Origin: Nitrospirota bacterium
Lineage (GTDB): Bacteria > Nitrospirota > Thermodesulfovibrionia > UBA6902 > DSMQ01
Length of the DNA: 8,479 nt
Assembly: GCA_016207865.1 (NCBI GenBank)
Contig: JACQZD010000083.1
Span: forward strand, 1-8,479
Direction: 5' to 3'
Shown here: positions 1 through 5,672 of the stretch, piece by piece
Layout: each line of letters starts with the position of its first letter
How positions within the stretch are numbered: the first letter of the stretch is position 1
Program-made: the position numbers and the translations under genes
The notes under the pieces: model-generated
What the model saw: the letters and a program-made list of their open reading frames with translations, nothing else
Told to the model about the DNA's origin: nothing
Database searches by the model: none

Positions 1-1
1 C

Positions 2-631
2 GAAAGACCGGAGGAAGTCACGGACTGGAAAAGGCAGGTGCCCGGCGCTGAGATAATAAGCTCAACCTTTGACGAGCCGCCTCACAGACACTGTCAGGTG
101 TCGGAGATGGTCATTGACAGGGCCAAGAGGCTTGTAGAGACGAGAAGGGATGTGGTTATCCTTCTTGATTCAATGACCCGTCTTGCCAGGGCGTATAATG
201 CGGTTATCCCTGCAAGCGGAAAGGTTCTGTCAGGCGGTCTTGACTCCAACGCCCTCCAGAAGCCAAAGAGATTTTTTGGAACCGCAAGAAATATTGAAGA
301 CGGCGGGAGTCTTACAATCCTTGCGACGGCGCTTGTTGACACGGGAAGCAGGATGGATGACGTCATATTTGAAGAGTTCAAAGGCACGGGCAATATGGAG
401 CTTCACCTTGACAGAAAACTCGTGGATAAGAGGATATTCCCGACCATTGACATAAACGGCTCAGGCACAAGGAAAGAAGAGCTTCTTGTTGAGAGAGAAG
501 TCCTTAATAAGATGTGGATTATAAGAAAGGTGCTTACTCCTCTCAGCACGGTTGAGAGCATGGAATTTCTCCTTGGGAAACTAACCGGCACAAAGAGCAA
601 TAAAGAGTTTCTGGATATGATGAATAAGTGA
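2..631 (+). CDS. rho: Transcription termination factor Rho, C-terminal half (5' end cut by window edge)
   Basis: Rho is a hexameric RNA-dependent ATPase and helicase that ends transcription of untranslated RNA. The reading frame is open from base 2, so this is the last 209 residues of a protein usually near 420; the RNA-binding N-domain and Walker A lie outside the window. Visible in order are DERPEEV-type residues (ERPEEVTD), STFDEP, the Walker B strand VVILLDSMTRLARAYN, the Q-loop PASGKVLSGGLDSNAL, the R-loop EEFKGTGNMELHLDR and the arginine-finger region GSGTRKEELL. The C-terminus (KEFLDMMNK) ends as in other Rho proteins, so the 3' end is intact. The GTG at 38 is an internal codon, not a start. 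The gene converges on the TPP enzyme gene with only 39 bp between the two stops. Identification is very secure. Confidence 0.97.
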   Translation, partial: ERPEEVTDWKRQVPGAEIISSTFDEPPHRHCQVSEMVIDRAKRLVETRRDVVILLDSMTRLARAYNAVIPASGKVLSGGLDSNALQKPKRFFGTARNIEDGGSLTILATALVDTGSRMDDVIFEEFKGTGNMELHLDRKLVDKRIFPTIDINGSGTRKEELLVEREVLNKMWIIRKVLTPLSTVESMEFLLGKLTGTKSNKEFLDMMNK

Positions 632-639
632 AAAATGGC

Positions 640-669
640 AAGGCTGAATTATGAAGGCTGAAGGTTGAA
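640..669 (+). repeat. Short degenerate AAGGYTGAA repeats between rho and the TPP enzyme gene
   Basis: Three copies of the 9-mer AAGGYTGAA lie at 640-648 (AAGGCTGAA), 654-662 (AAGGCTGAA) and 661-669 (AAGGTTGAA) in the 39-bp gap between two convergent stop codons. The second and third overlap by two bases. This is visible directly. It resembles simple intergenic repeat filler. No hairpin with a T-run is evident here. Confidence 0.45.
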
Positions 670-670
670 T

Positions 671-2161
671 TTACACCGGGCAGATTATTTTGCCCAAGGC
701 CGCTGTAAGCTTGAGGTTCTCCGAATAATCAACGGGGCAGTCAATTACCGCAGGAACTTTTTGCAGTAATGCGTTTTTCAGAATCGGAGCCAGTTCGTCT
801 TCACTTTTTACCCTGTACCCTTTTGCGCCGAAGGACTCCGCAAATTTAACAAAATCAGGATTTCCAAAGCGGCAGCCGAACTCTTTCCCGAATTTATTTA
901 GCTGCTTCCAGGCGATAAGCCCGTAGCCGCCGTCGTTTAGAATAAGACACACGACAGGCAGGTTAAGCCTTACCGCTGTCTCAAGCTCCTGCTCGCTCAT
1001 CATAAATCCTCCGTCGCCGCAGACTGCGAGTATCTTTTTTCCGGGATAAAGCATCTTTGCCGTGATTGCAGACGGGAGCGCAAATCCCATGGATGAATAG
1101 CCGTTTGAGATTATTGCCGTGTTAGGTTCATAGACCGGATAAAATCTTGCAATCCATATCTTGTGCGCGCCGACATCGCTTATCAGAATATCATCTCTTC
1201 CGAGACTGCTCCTGATTTCCCGTATAATTTTAAGCGGCTTCAGGGGAAACCCTTTGGATGAAAAATCAAAAGAAGAGCTGATAATCTCTTTCAGTTTTTT
1301 GTCATAAACATAGTCTTTCTGAAAATCCGCATGCTCTGTCAGCATCCTGAGGGTAGAAGCGATGTCGCCTGTAAGTTCAAGGGCTTCATAATGCGCATCA
1401 ACATCCGCAGGGGTAAAATCTATATGTATTATTTTCTTATCCCTGTTTGGATTAAAATATTTTGCGCTGCATTCAACAGGGTCGTAGCCGACTGCAATGA
1501 TGAGGTCTGCCCTGTCAAAGCCGCATGAGACATAATCCCTTGCCTGCAAGCCGTATGCCGAGAGAAAAAACTCACTGTCTGCCGGTACGGCGCCTGCGCC
1601 CATGAATGAGGTCGCAACGGGTATGCGGATTTTTTCAACGAGCTGTCTTAGTATTAAAGAAGCCTTTGCCCTTAATACGCTGTTTCCCGCAAGGACAACG
1701 GGATATTTTGCCTCTTTGATTGCCTGCACGGCATTATGTATCAATGCCGGCTCAGGCTCAGGATAATTTATTTCCAGCGGAGGTATCGGCGTATCGGAAA
1801 TATCTTCTGCTGCAACATCCTCCGGGAGTTCTATGTGCGTTGGTCCGGGTTTTTCCGCTGCCGACAGCCTGAAGGCCTTTCTGATAATCTCAGGGATGAC
1901 CGAGGCCCTCTCAATCCTTGCATTCCACTTGGTTACGGGTTTAAATATTGAAATTATGTCAACGTACTGATGCGATTCCTTGTGAAGTTTTGGTAAATCC
2001 AACTGTCCTGTAATGGCAACTACCGGAGAGCGGTCCAGGTATGCGTCTGCAATTCCTGTGATGAGATTGGTCGCCCCAGGTCCGAGGGTGGCAAGGCAGA
2101 CGCCCGGCCGTCCGACGCCTTCGGTTTCAAGACATTTTACAAGCAGTTCAGATGCGTTCAT
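671..2161 (-). CDS. Acetolactate synthase-like TPP enzyme with internal N-terminal deletion
   Basis: This belongs to the thiamine-diphosphate enzyme family that includes the acetolactate synthase large subunit (two pyruvate to 2-acetolactate plus CO2). The 496 residues begin MNASELLVKCLETEGV, a canonical start preceded by AAGG eight bases upstream of ATG. They then jump directly to GRPGVCLATLGPGATNL. In the family about 45 residues normally lie between these blocks, including the FGVPGE loop and the RHEQGA motif, whose glutamate activates the TPP ring. The rest appears complete: AITGQ (49-53), central domain with PVVLAGN (154-160), C-terminal TPP domain with GDGGFMMSEQE (382-392), the metal ligand region LILNDGGYGL (407-415) and the ending ENLKLTAALGKIICPV. 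There is no frameshift. As written the protein should be unable to perform normal TPP catalysis, so it may be a decaying gene, a non-catalytic homologue or an assembly error. Family is certain; exact substrate is not. Confidence 0.88.
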   Translation of the reverse strand: MNASELLVKCLETEGVGRPGVCLATLGPGATNLITGIADAYLDRSPVVAITGQLDLPKLHKESHQYVDIISIFKPVTKWNARIERASVIPEIIRKAFRLSAAEKPGPTHIELPEDVAAEDISDTPIPPLEINYPEPEPALIHNAVQAIKEAKYPVVLAGNSVLRAKASLILRQLVEKIRIPVATSFMGAGAVPADSEFFLSAYGLQARDYVSCGFDRADLIIAVGYDPVECSAKYFNPNRDKKIIHIDFTPADVDAHYEALELTGDIASTLRMLTEHADFQKDYVYDKKLKEIISSSFDFSSKGFPLKPLKIIREIRSSLGRDDILISDVGAHKIWIARFYPVYEPNTAIISNGYSSMGFALPSAITAKMLYPGKKILAVCGDGGFMMSEQELETAVRLNLPVVCLILNDGGYGLIAWKQLNKFGKEFGCRFGNPDFVKFAESFGAKGYRVKSEDELAPILKNALLQKVPAVIDCPVDYSENLKLTAALGKIICPV

Positions 2162-2185
2162 AAATTAAACCTTAATGATGATTTT

Positions 2186-2261
2186 GTCATCCTCCGGCTT
2201 GACCGGGGGATCCAGAATTTTAAACAACTTTATGGATTCCCCGATTAAATCGGGGAATGAC
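2186..2261. repeat. Inverted pair of 30-bp palindromic GTCAT...ATCCA repeats
   Basis: Two 30-bp copies of the same element face each other across 16 bp. The first, 2186-2215, starts GTCATCCTCCGG and ends GGGGGATCCAG. The second, 2232-2261, starts ATGGATTCCCCG and ends GGGGAATGAC, which is the first in reverse complement with substitutions. Each is a hairpin in its own right: 2236-2246 and 2248-2258 form a perfect 11-bp stem around one base, and the first copy forms a GC stem around CTTGA. The whole unit could also fold as one long stem. This type of GTCATTCCC...GGGAATCCAG element is known as a dispersed intergenic repeat in several phyla. It lies between the nucleotidase and TPP enzyme genes, both on the minus strand, where it might attenuate or end transcription. 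Confidence 0.75.
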
Positions 2262-2309
2262 GAATGTACGCTGGAATCATAGTTTTTAAACCAGCCCTTA
2301 CAAGGTATT

Positions 2310-2966
2310 TTACATCAATTCCCTGAAATCATGTATTACTGAAAATTTCCGTGATTTTTTCGGCTCGGCCCTTGAATTTGCTGTCGCCTTAAAAAGCAGA
2401 TATTTGATGCCGTACGCTTTTGCGGTTATCAGGACATCCTCCGTGTCATCAATAAAAAGAGTTTTTTCTTTATCAAATTTTAAAATCTTCTGCGCGTTAT
2501 GCCAGAACTCAATATCCTCTTTTGGATAACCTGCGTCAAAAGAGCAGAGCACGGAATCAAAGTATCTGCCTATCTGTGTTTTTTTAAATTTTATATTAAC
2601 GGTTTTATAATGCGCGTTTGTCACAAGGAATATTTTTTTCCTGTGTTTTCTTAACATCTTCAGGAAGTCTATGACATGAGGGTGCACTTCAATAAGGTGC
2701 CTTATCTGCTCCTTCAGCGCTGGTATGTCAAGGTGAAGCTCCCTGGACCAGAAATCAATATCGCACCAATTCAGCGTTTTTTCATGCGACTTATATGTAT
2801 TGTAAAGCAGGTCCTTTGCCGCACCAAAGGTCATGTTGTGCTTTTCGGCATATTTTTCAGGCACGAGATGAACCCAGAAATAATCGTCAAAATAGAGGTC
2901 CAGCAGTGTGCCGTCCATGTCAAGCAGGACATATTGAATTTCATTTAATGGTATCGTCTTGGGCAT
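2310..2966 (-). CDS. yrfG: HAD-superfamily 5'-nucleotidase, YrfG-like (GMP/IMP nucleotidase)
   Basis: This is a 218-residue haloacid dehalogenase-type phosphatase. The opening VLLDMDGTLLDLYFDDYFW followed by LVPEKYAEK closely matches E. coli YrfG, which dephosphorylates purine nucleoside monophosphates such as GMP and IMP. All four HAD motifs are present: motif I D16-M-D18-G-T, with D16 the predicted nucleophile; motif II V-T116-N117-A-H; motif III lysine K149 in AGYPKED; and motif IV FIDD (D173, D174). The cap region between motifs I and II contains the YrfG-like HEKTLNWCDIDFW. It is cytosolic, with no signal peptide. The ATG has no clear Shine-Dalgarno sequence. It is divergent from the H-NOX gene and upstream of the TPP enzyme gene on the same strand. 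Family assignment is strong; the GMP/IMP substrate is inferred from similarity to YrfG. Confidence 0.88.
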   Translation of the reverse strand: MPKTIPLNEIQYVLLDMDGTLLDLYFDDYFWVHLVPEKYAEKHNMTFGAAKDLLYNTYKSHEKTLNWCDIDFWSRELHLDIPALKEQIRHLIEVHPHVIDFLKMLRKHRKKIFLVTNAHYKTVNIKFKKTQIGRYFDSVLCSFDAGYPKEDIEFWHNAQKILKFDKEKTLFIDDTEDVLITAKAYGIKYLLFKATANSRAEPKKSRKFSVIHDFRELM

Positions 2967-2995
2967 CTTTTGAATGGTATTTTAACATTTTTTAT

Positions 2996-3022
2996 TTGAC
3001 ATAATTTTTCTGTTGCTAAATT
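2996..3022 (+). promoter_or_regulatory. Candidate promoter for the H-NOX gene
   Basis: A perfect -35 hexamer TTGACA occurs at 2996-3001. A weak -10 candidate, TAAATT at 3017-3022, follows after only 15 bp. The surrounding divergent intergenic region (2967-3073) is very AT-rich, with an alternating ATTAATATAAAT stretch near 3049-3062. No FNR/CRP-type TTGAT-N4-ATCAA site and no other recognisable NO-responsive operator was seen. The spacing is poor, so this is a tentative call. Confidence 0.28.
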
Positions 3023-3073
3023 TTCCTTGGCGTAATATACTTTTTTAATATTAATATAAATATGGGAACTGAA

Positions 3074-3619
3074 ATGCACGGGATTATTTTTCTGGAACTG
3101 CAAAAATATGTTGTTGGCATGCTCGGCAATGATGCATGGAATCAGTTGATGAACAAAGCCGGGGTTAAACAGAAAATATATCTATGCAGTGAAGTATATC
3201 CCGATCAGGAGATTCTTGCGCTTGTTGCCGCTCTTTCAAAGAGCACTGGTGAATCTGCACCTGCCCTGCTTGAGGATTTCGGCAAATTTATTGTTCCGGC
3301 GCTGTTTAAGATGTACAGGGTTTTAATCAAGCCTGAATGGAAGACCCTTGATGTAATAGAGCACGCAGAAGAGACCATTCACAAGGTTGTTCGCATTAAA
3401 AATCCCGGGGCGCTTCCTCCCGCGCTTAAATGCACACGCACGGGGCCCGGCGAGATTGTTATAAACTACAAATCCCCCCGCAGGCTGTGCTCATTGGCAA
3501 AAGGTATTGCACAGGGACTTGCCGCTCACTTTAATGAACGGATTAGCATTAATGAAAAGACCTGCATGCTTAAAAATGCTGACAGCTGCAGTATATCTAT
3601 AAAACTGGAAAAACACTGA
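3074..3619 (+). CDS. H-NOX (HNOB) heme nitric-oxide-sensing protein, stand-alone
   Basis: This is a heme-binding gas sensor of the H-NOX family, homologous to the heme domain of soluble guanylate cyclase. Numbering below counts from the upstream ATG at 3062 (185 residues). The preferred start is M5 at 3074, because the family begins M-[HK]-G-I-I and GGGAA lies just before it, while 3062 has no ribosome site. Hallmarks are the proximal heme histidine H107 in EETIHKVV, the conserved proline in ALPPAL (119-120) and the heme-propionate motif Y136-x-S138-x-R140 (YKSPR). The position of the distal Tyr140 of the O2-binding Thermoanaerobacter protein is L145, which by family rules favours NO over O2. 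C143, C168 and C176 match cysteines that bind zinc in some proteobacterial H-NOX proteins. There is no fused output domain and no kinase, cyclase or chemoreceptor gene beside it, so its partner must be elsewhere. Confidence 0.9.
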   Translation: MHGIIFLELQKYVVGMLGNDAWNQLMNKAGVKQKIYLCSEVYPDQEILALVAALSKSTGESAPALLEDFGKFIVPALFKMYRVLIKPEWKTLDVIEHAEETIHKVVRIKNPGALPPALKCTRTGPGEIVINYKSPRRLCSLAKGIAQGLAAHFNERISINEKTCMLKNADSCSISIKLEKH

Positions 3620-3678
3620 AACTATTTTCATCATTGCTTTTAGTCTGCAGGTATAGATATCTTCAAAATCTTTAGAAC

Positions 3679-3784
3679 GCAACAGGATTATTAAATATCA
3701 TGTTGCAAACTTTAGAGTTTTATCTTTAAACCGACATCCCTAAAAGGCAACATGACATTTTGCGGTGTTGCTCTAAAGTTTTTT
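3679..3784 (+). repeat. Nested inverted repeats GCAACA/TGTTGC and AAACTTTAGAG/CTCTAAAGTTT
   Basis: Perfect complementary pairs seen here are AAACTTTAGAG (3707-3717) with CTCTAAAGTTT (3771-3781), TCATGTTGC (3698-3706) with GCAACATGA (3747-3755), and GCAACA at 3679-3684 and 3747-3752 with TGTTGC at 3701-3706 and 3766-3771. The segments can pair in several exclusive ways: as two small successive hairpins or as one long one. Both TGTTGC arms are followed by a TTTAGAG or TCTAAAG block and a T-run. Confidence 0.7.
3747..3784 (+). terminator. Possible intrinsic terminator downstream of the H-NOX gene
   Basis: A GCAACA / TGTTGC stem (3747-3752 with 3766-3771, 13-base loop) is followed by TCTAAAG and a run of six T at 3779-3784. 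Alternatively the AAACTTTAGAG / CTCTAAAGTTT stem runs straight into the same T-run. The stem is short and modest in GC content, and the run lies 128 bp or more after the stop codon, so confidence is limited. Confidence 0.35.
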
Positions 3785-3803
3785 CAGATACCCATACCCA
3801 TAG

Positions 3804-3961
3804 GACAGCAGGGATGGATGCCTGAGAAATTTCAGGGCAGTACATTAGAGTCATGCGGCCTTTATAAATAGCCTTGCGGAAAAACTTTGAGAATTTGCAG
3901 CATGACGTTTAACAATCATTACTGTTTTCCTGAAATTTAGAAGGTATTCGTCCCTGCTGTC
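3804..3961. repeat. 158-bp element with 33-bp terminal inverted repeats
   Basis: The arms 3804-3836 and 3929-3961 align in reverse complement without gaps. They share the perfect outer 11-mer GACAGCAGGGA / TCCCTGCTGTC and the perfect inner 10-mer AAATTTCAGG / CCTGAAATTT, with 27 of 33 positions matching overall. Three of the six mismatches would be G-U pairs in RNA. Pairing continues inward with CAGTA (3838-3842) / TACTG (3920-3924) and GTCATGC (3850-3856) / GCATGAC (3900-3906), leaving a central region around TTTATAAA. It could be a miniature inverted-repeat element or a long RNA hairpin. No transposase is present. Confidence 0.7.
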
Positions 3962-3992
3962 AACCAGCAAATATCTAAGCCTGTTTGATTAC

Positions 3993-4568
3993 TCAGAGTT
4001 TTATTGTTTTAAAGACTGAATTGATTATGTCTGACGGAAATCCTTTACGCTGAAGCGCTCTCCACAGCTTTTGCTTTATGATATTTTCCGGAAGCTCCTT
4101 CAGAGTTTTTAATTTTTTTCCGGCAAGTCTCAGCGCCGCATCCTGTTCTTCATCATCCGTAAGCCCGGAGAGGGTTTTATTTATCAAGTCTTTTTCAATA
4201 CCGCGTCTTAAAAGCAGCATTTTTATGCCCTGCCTGCCGAGATTTTTACTTTTTAGAGCGGTGCGGAGGATTTGTCCGGCAAGTGTTTCGTCTTTTATAA
4301 ATTCTAATTTTTCAAGATAACTAACGACTCGTTCAGTTTCTCCCTGCAAAAAACCTTTTTCACCGAGCTTTTCCGCGATTTCTTTTCTGCTTCTTGAACG
4401 GTAACTGAGAAGCCTGAGCGCATAAGCCTTTGCCTTAAGGTATGCTGCCTCAGGGGAGTCGTCTGCTTTTCTGATTTTCCTACCGCGAGAACCGTTCAAT
4501 CTCAGGTTTTTTCTTGTCTTTGGAGGTAGCTGTTTTTTCTTCCAATGACTCGCCGGTGGTTTGAACAC
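3993..4568 (-). CDS. recX: Regulatory protein RecX
   Basis: RecX binds RecA filaments and limits their extension and ATPase, tuning recombination and SOS induction. The conserved part begins near residue 43 (AAYLKAKAYALRLLSYRSRSRKEIAEKL) and shows the usual three repeats of three-helix modules: SRSRKEIAEKLGEKGF (58-73), LGRQGIKMLLLRRGI (110-124) and the C-terminal IIKQKLWRALQRKGFPSDII (163-182). The start is uncertain. The frame opens with GTG at 4568, with AAGG six bases upstream, giving 191 residues but overlapping pilT by 89 bp, and its first 40 residues are lysine-rich and unlike RecX. A TTG at 4499 would give 168 residues with a 20-bp overlap. There is no start codon between the pilT stop and the conserved core, so some overlap is unavoidable and translational coupling to pilT is likely. 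It is the last gene of the recA-pilT-recX unit. Confidence 0.9.
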   Translation of the reverse strand: MFKPPASHWKKKQLPPKTRKNLRLNGSRGRKIRKADDSPEAAYLKAKAYALRLLSYRSRSRKEIAEKLGEKGFLQGETERVVSYLEKLEFIKDETLAGQILRTALKSKNLGRQGIKMLLLRRGIEKDLINKTLSGLTDDEEQDAALRLAGKKLKTLKELPENIIKQKLWRALQRKGFPSDIINSVFKTIKL

Positions 4569-5637
4569 CTTTTACCTTGAGGGCAAAATCATCGGCATTG
4601 GTAGCGCTCTTCAGCGCGTCTTCATAACTGATCAGCCCGTTTTTATACAGCGCAAGAAGAGACTGGTCAAAGGTCTGCATGCCGTACTGGCTGAAGCCCT
4701 GCGCTATGACATCGTTGATGGACTTTGTCTTTTCAGGGTCTTCTATACAGCTTCTTATGGTGGCTGTTGCAACTAATACTTCAACGGCAGGCACCCTTCC
4801 TTTGCCGTCGGCGCGGGGCAGAAGCCTCATGGATATAATAGCCCTGAGAATAGATGCGAGCTGAAGCCTTACCTGTTTGTGCTGGAAAGGCGGAAAGACG
4901 GATATAATCCTGTTTATGGTTTCTGCGGCGTCTACGGTATGCAGTGTGCTTAAAACCAGATGCCCGGTCTCTGCGGCTACAAGGGCTGTCTGGATTGTCT
5001 CAAAGTCACGCATTTCTCCGACGAGGATGACATCCGGGTCCTGTCTTAATGCCGCCCGGAGCGCCTTGTTGAATGATTCGGTATCATTGCCTGTTTCCCT
5101 CTGGTTGACTATGCTTTTTTTATCTTTGTGGTAAAACTCAATCGGGTCTTCAATTGTAATTATATGGCAGGTCCGGTTGGAATTAATATGGTCAATCATG
5201 GCGGCAAGGACAGTGCTTTTACCGCTTCCGGTGGTTCCTGTAACAATGATAAGCCCCCTTGGCTCCATGGCTATTTTTTTTAACGCGGCAGGGAGGTTTA
5301 GCTGTTCCATCTGAAGGATTTCCATTGGAATGACCCTGAAGACAATCCCTGCACTGCCCCTCTGAATAAAGCAATTGCATCTGAATCTGTTGTGATCCGG
5401 ATCGCTGTAAGCTATGTCAATGTCATTTTTTTTCTTAAAAACCTCTTTCTGGGCATCTGTCATCAGCGAAGAGGCAATGTCCATGGTATCAGCGGGAGTG
5501 AGTTCTTTTTCACCGGGAATGAAAGATAATTCGCCGTTTACCCTGATGACAGGAGGCGTGCCTGCTTTTATGTGGAGGTCAGATGCGCCGGCCTGAACGG
5601 CTTTTTTAAGAAGTGTGTTTATAGTATTTAAAGACAT
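4480..5637 (-). CDS. pilT: Type IV pilus twitching-motility (retraction) ATPase, PilT/PilU family
   Basis: This is a cytoplasmic hexameric ATPase that powers type IV pilus retraction, and hence twitching and DNA uptake. The 385 residues start with the typical MSLNTINTLLKKAVQAGASDLH. The N-terminal PAS-like domain contains SDLHIKAGTPPVIRVNG (19-35). The ATPase core has Walker A GTTGSGKST (134-142), an Asp box TIEDPIEF (161-168), Walker B DPDVILVGEMRD (200-211) with catalytic E208, and a His box STLHTVDAAET (230-240). The canonical PilT AIRNLIRE motif is replaced by ATIRSCIED (292-300). The tail YGMQTFDQSLLALY...ISYEDAL with DDFALKVKG resembles PilU or secondary PilT paralogues, so it may be an accessory retraction motor. 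A lysine- and glutamate-rich tail of about 25 residues follows. It lies 35 bp after recA; no other pilus genes are in the window. Confidence 0.93.
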   Translation of the reverse strand: MSLNTINTLLKKAVQAGASDLHIKAGTPPVIRVNGELSFIPGEKELTPADTMDIASSLMTDAQKEVFKKKNDIDIAYSDPDHNRFRCNCFIQRGSAGIVFRVIPMEILQMEQLNLPAALKKIAMEPRGLIIVTGTTGSGKSTVLAAMIDHINSNRTCHIITIEDPIEFYHKDKKSIVNQRETGNDTESFNKALRAALRQDPDVILVGEMRDFETIQTALVAAETGHLVLSTLHTVDAAETINRIISVFPPFQHKQVRLQLASILRAIISMRLLPRADGKGRVPAVEVLVATATIRSCIEDPEKTKSINDVIAQGFSQYGMQTFDQSLLALYKNGLISYEDALKSATNADDFALKVKGVQTTGESLEEKTATSKDKKKPEIERFSR

Positions 5638-5672
5638 GCTTTAATTTTTCATTTTAATATTTTTATTTTGAC

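Larger units (their letters stand above)
3620..3992. other. Convergent intergenic region without genes, rich in nested inverted repeats
   Basis: This 373-bp stretch separates the converging H-NOX and recX stop codons. No open frame with a ribosome site or recognisable protein motif was found on either strand, and no tRNA or known riboswitch. It is largely made of interrelated inverted repeats, described separately at 3679-3784 and 3804-3961. These could be a degraded miniature mobile element, structured RNA, or bidirectional termination signals for the two flanking genes. Confidence 0.7.

Noticed and set aside
38..631. GTG at 38 as the start of a short 197-residue protein
   Set aside because: The frame is open to base 2 and the residues before the GTG (ERPEEVTDWKRQ) are conserved Rho sequence, so this is the interior of rho cut by the window edge.
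2979..2987. Extended -10 (TGT-TAAAAT on the minus strand) as promoter of the HAD nucleotidase
   Set aside because: It would leave only about six bases before the ATG and has no acceptable -35, in a very AT-rich region where such matches arise by chance.
2310..3619. H-NOX plus HAD nucleotidase as a cyclic or guanine nucleotide signalling pair
   Set aside because: The genes are divergent, the HAD protein is a YrfG-type monophosphate nucleotidase with no cyclase or phosphodiesterase domain, and no shared regulatory site is visible. Adjacency alone is not enough.
3679..3961. CRISPR array or integron attC sites in the repeat-rich intergenic region
   Set aside because: Repeats are inverted and irregularly spaced, not direct with uniform spacers. 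No RYYYAAC/GTTRRRY pairs with attC geometry, no cas gene and no integrase are present.
4877..5134. Open frames antisense to pilT and other genes, for example at 4877-5134 and 6997-7233 on the plus strand
   Set aside because: They lie opposite well-conserved genes, have no ribosome site or recognisable motif, and follow from codon bias of the real gene on the other strand.
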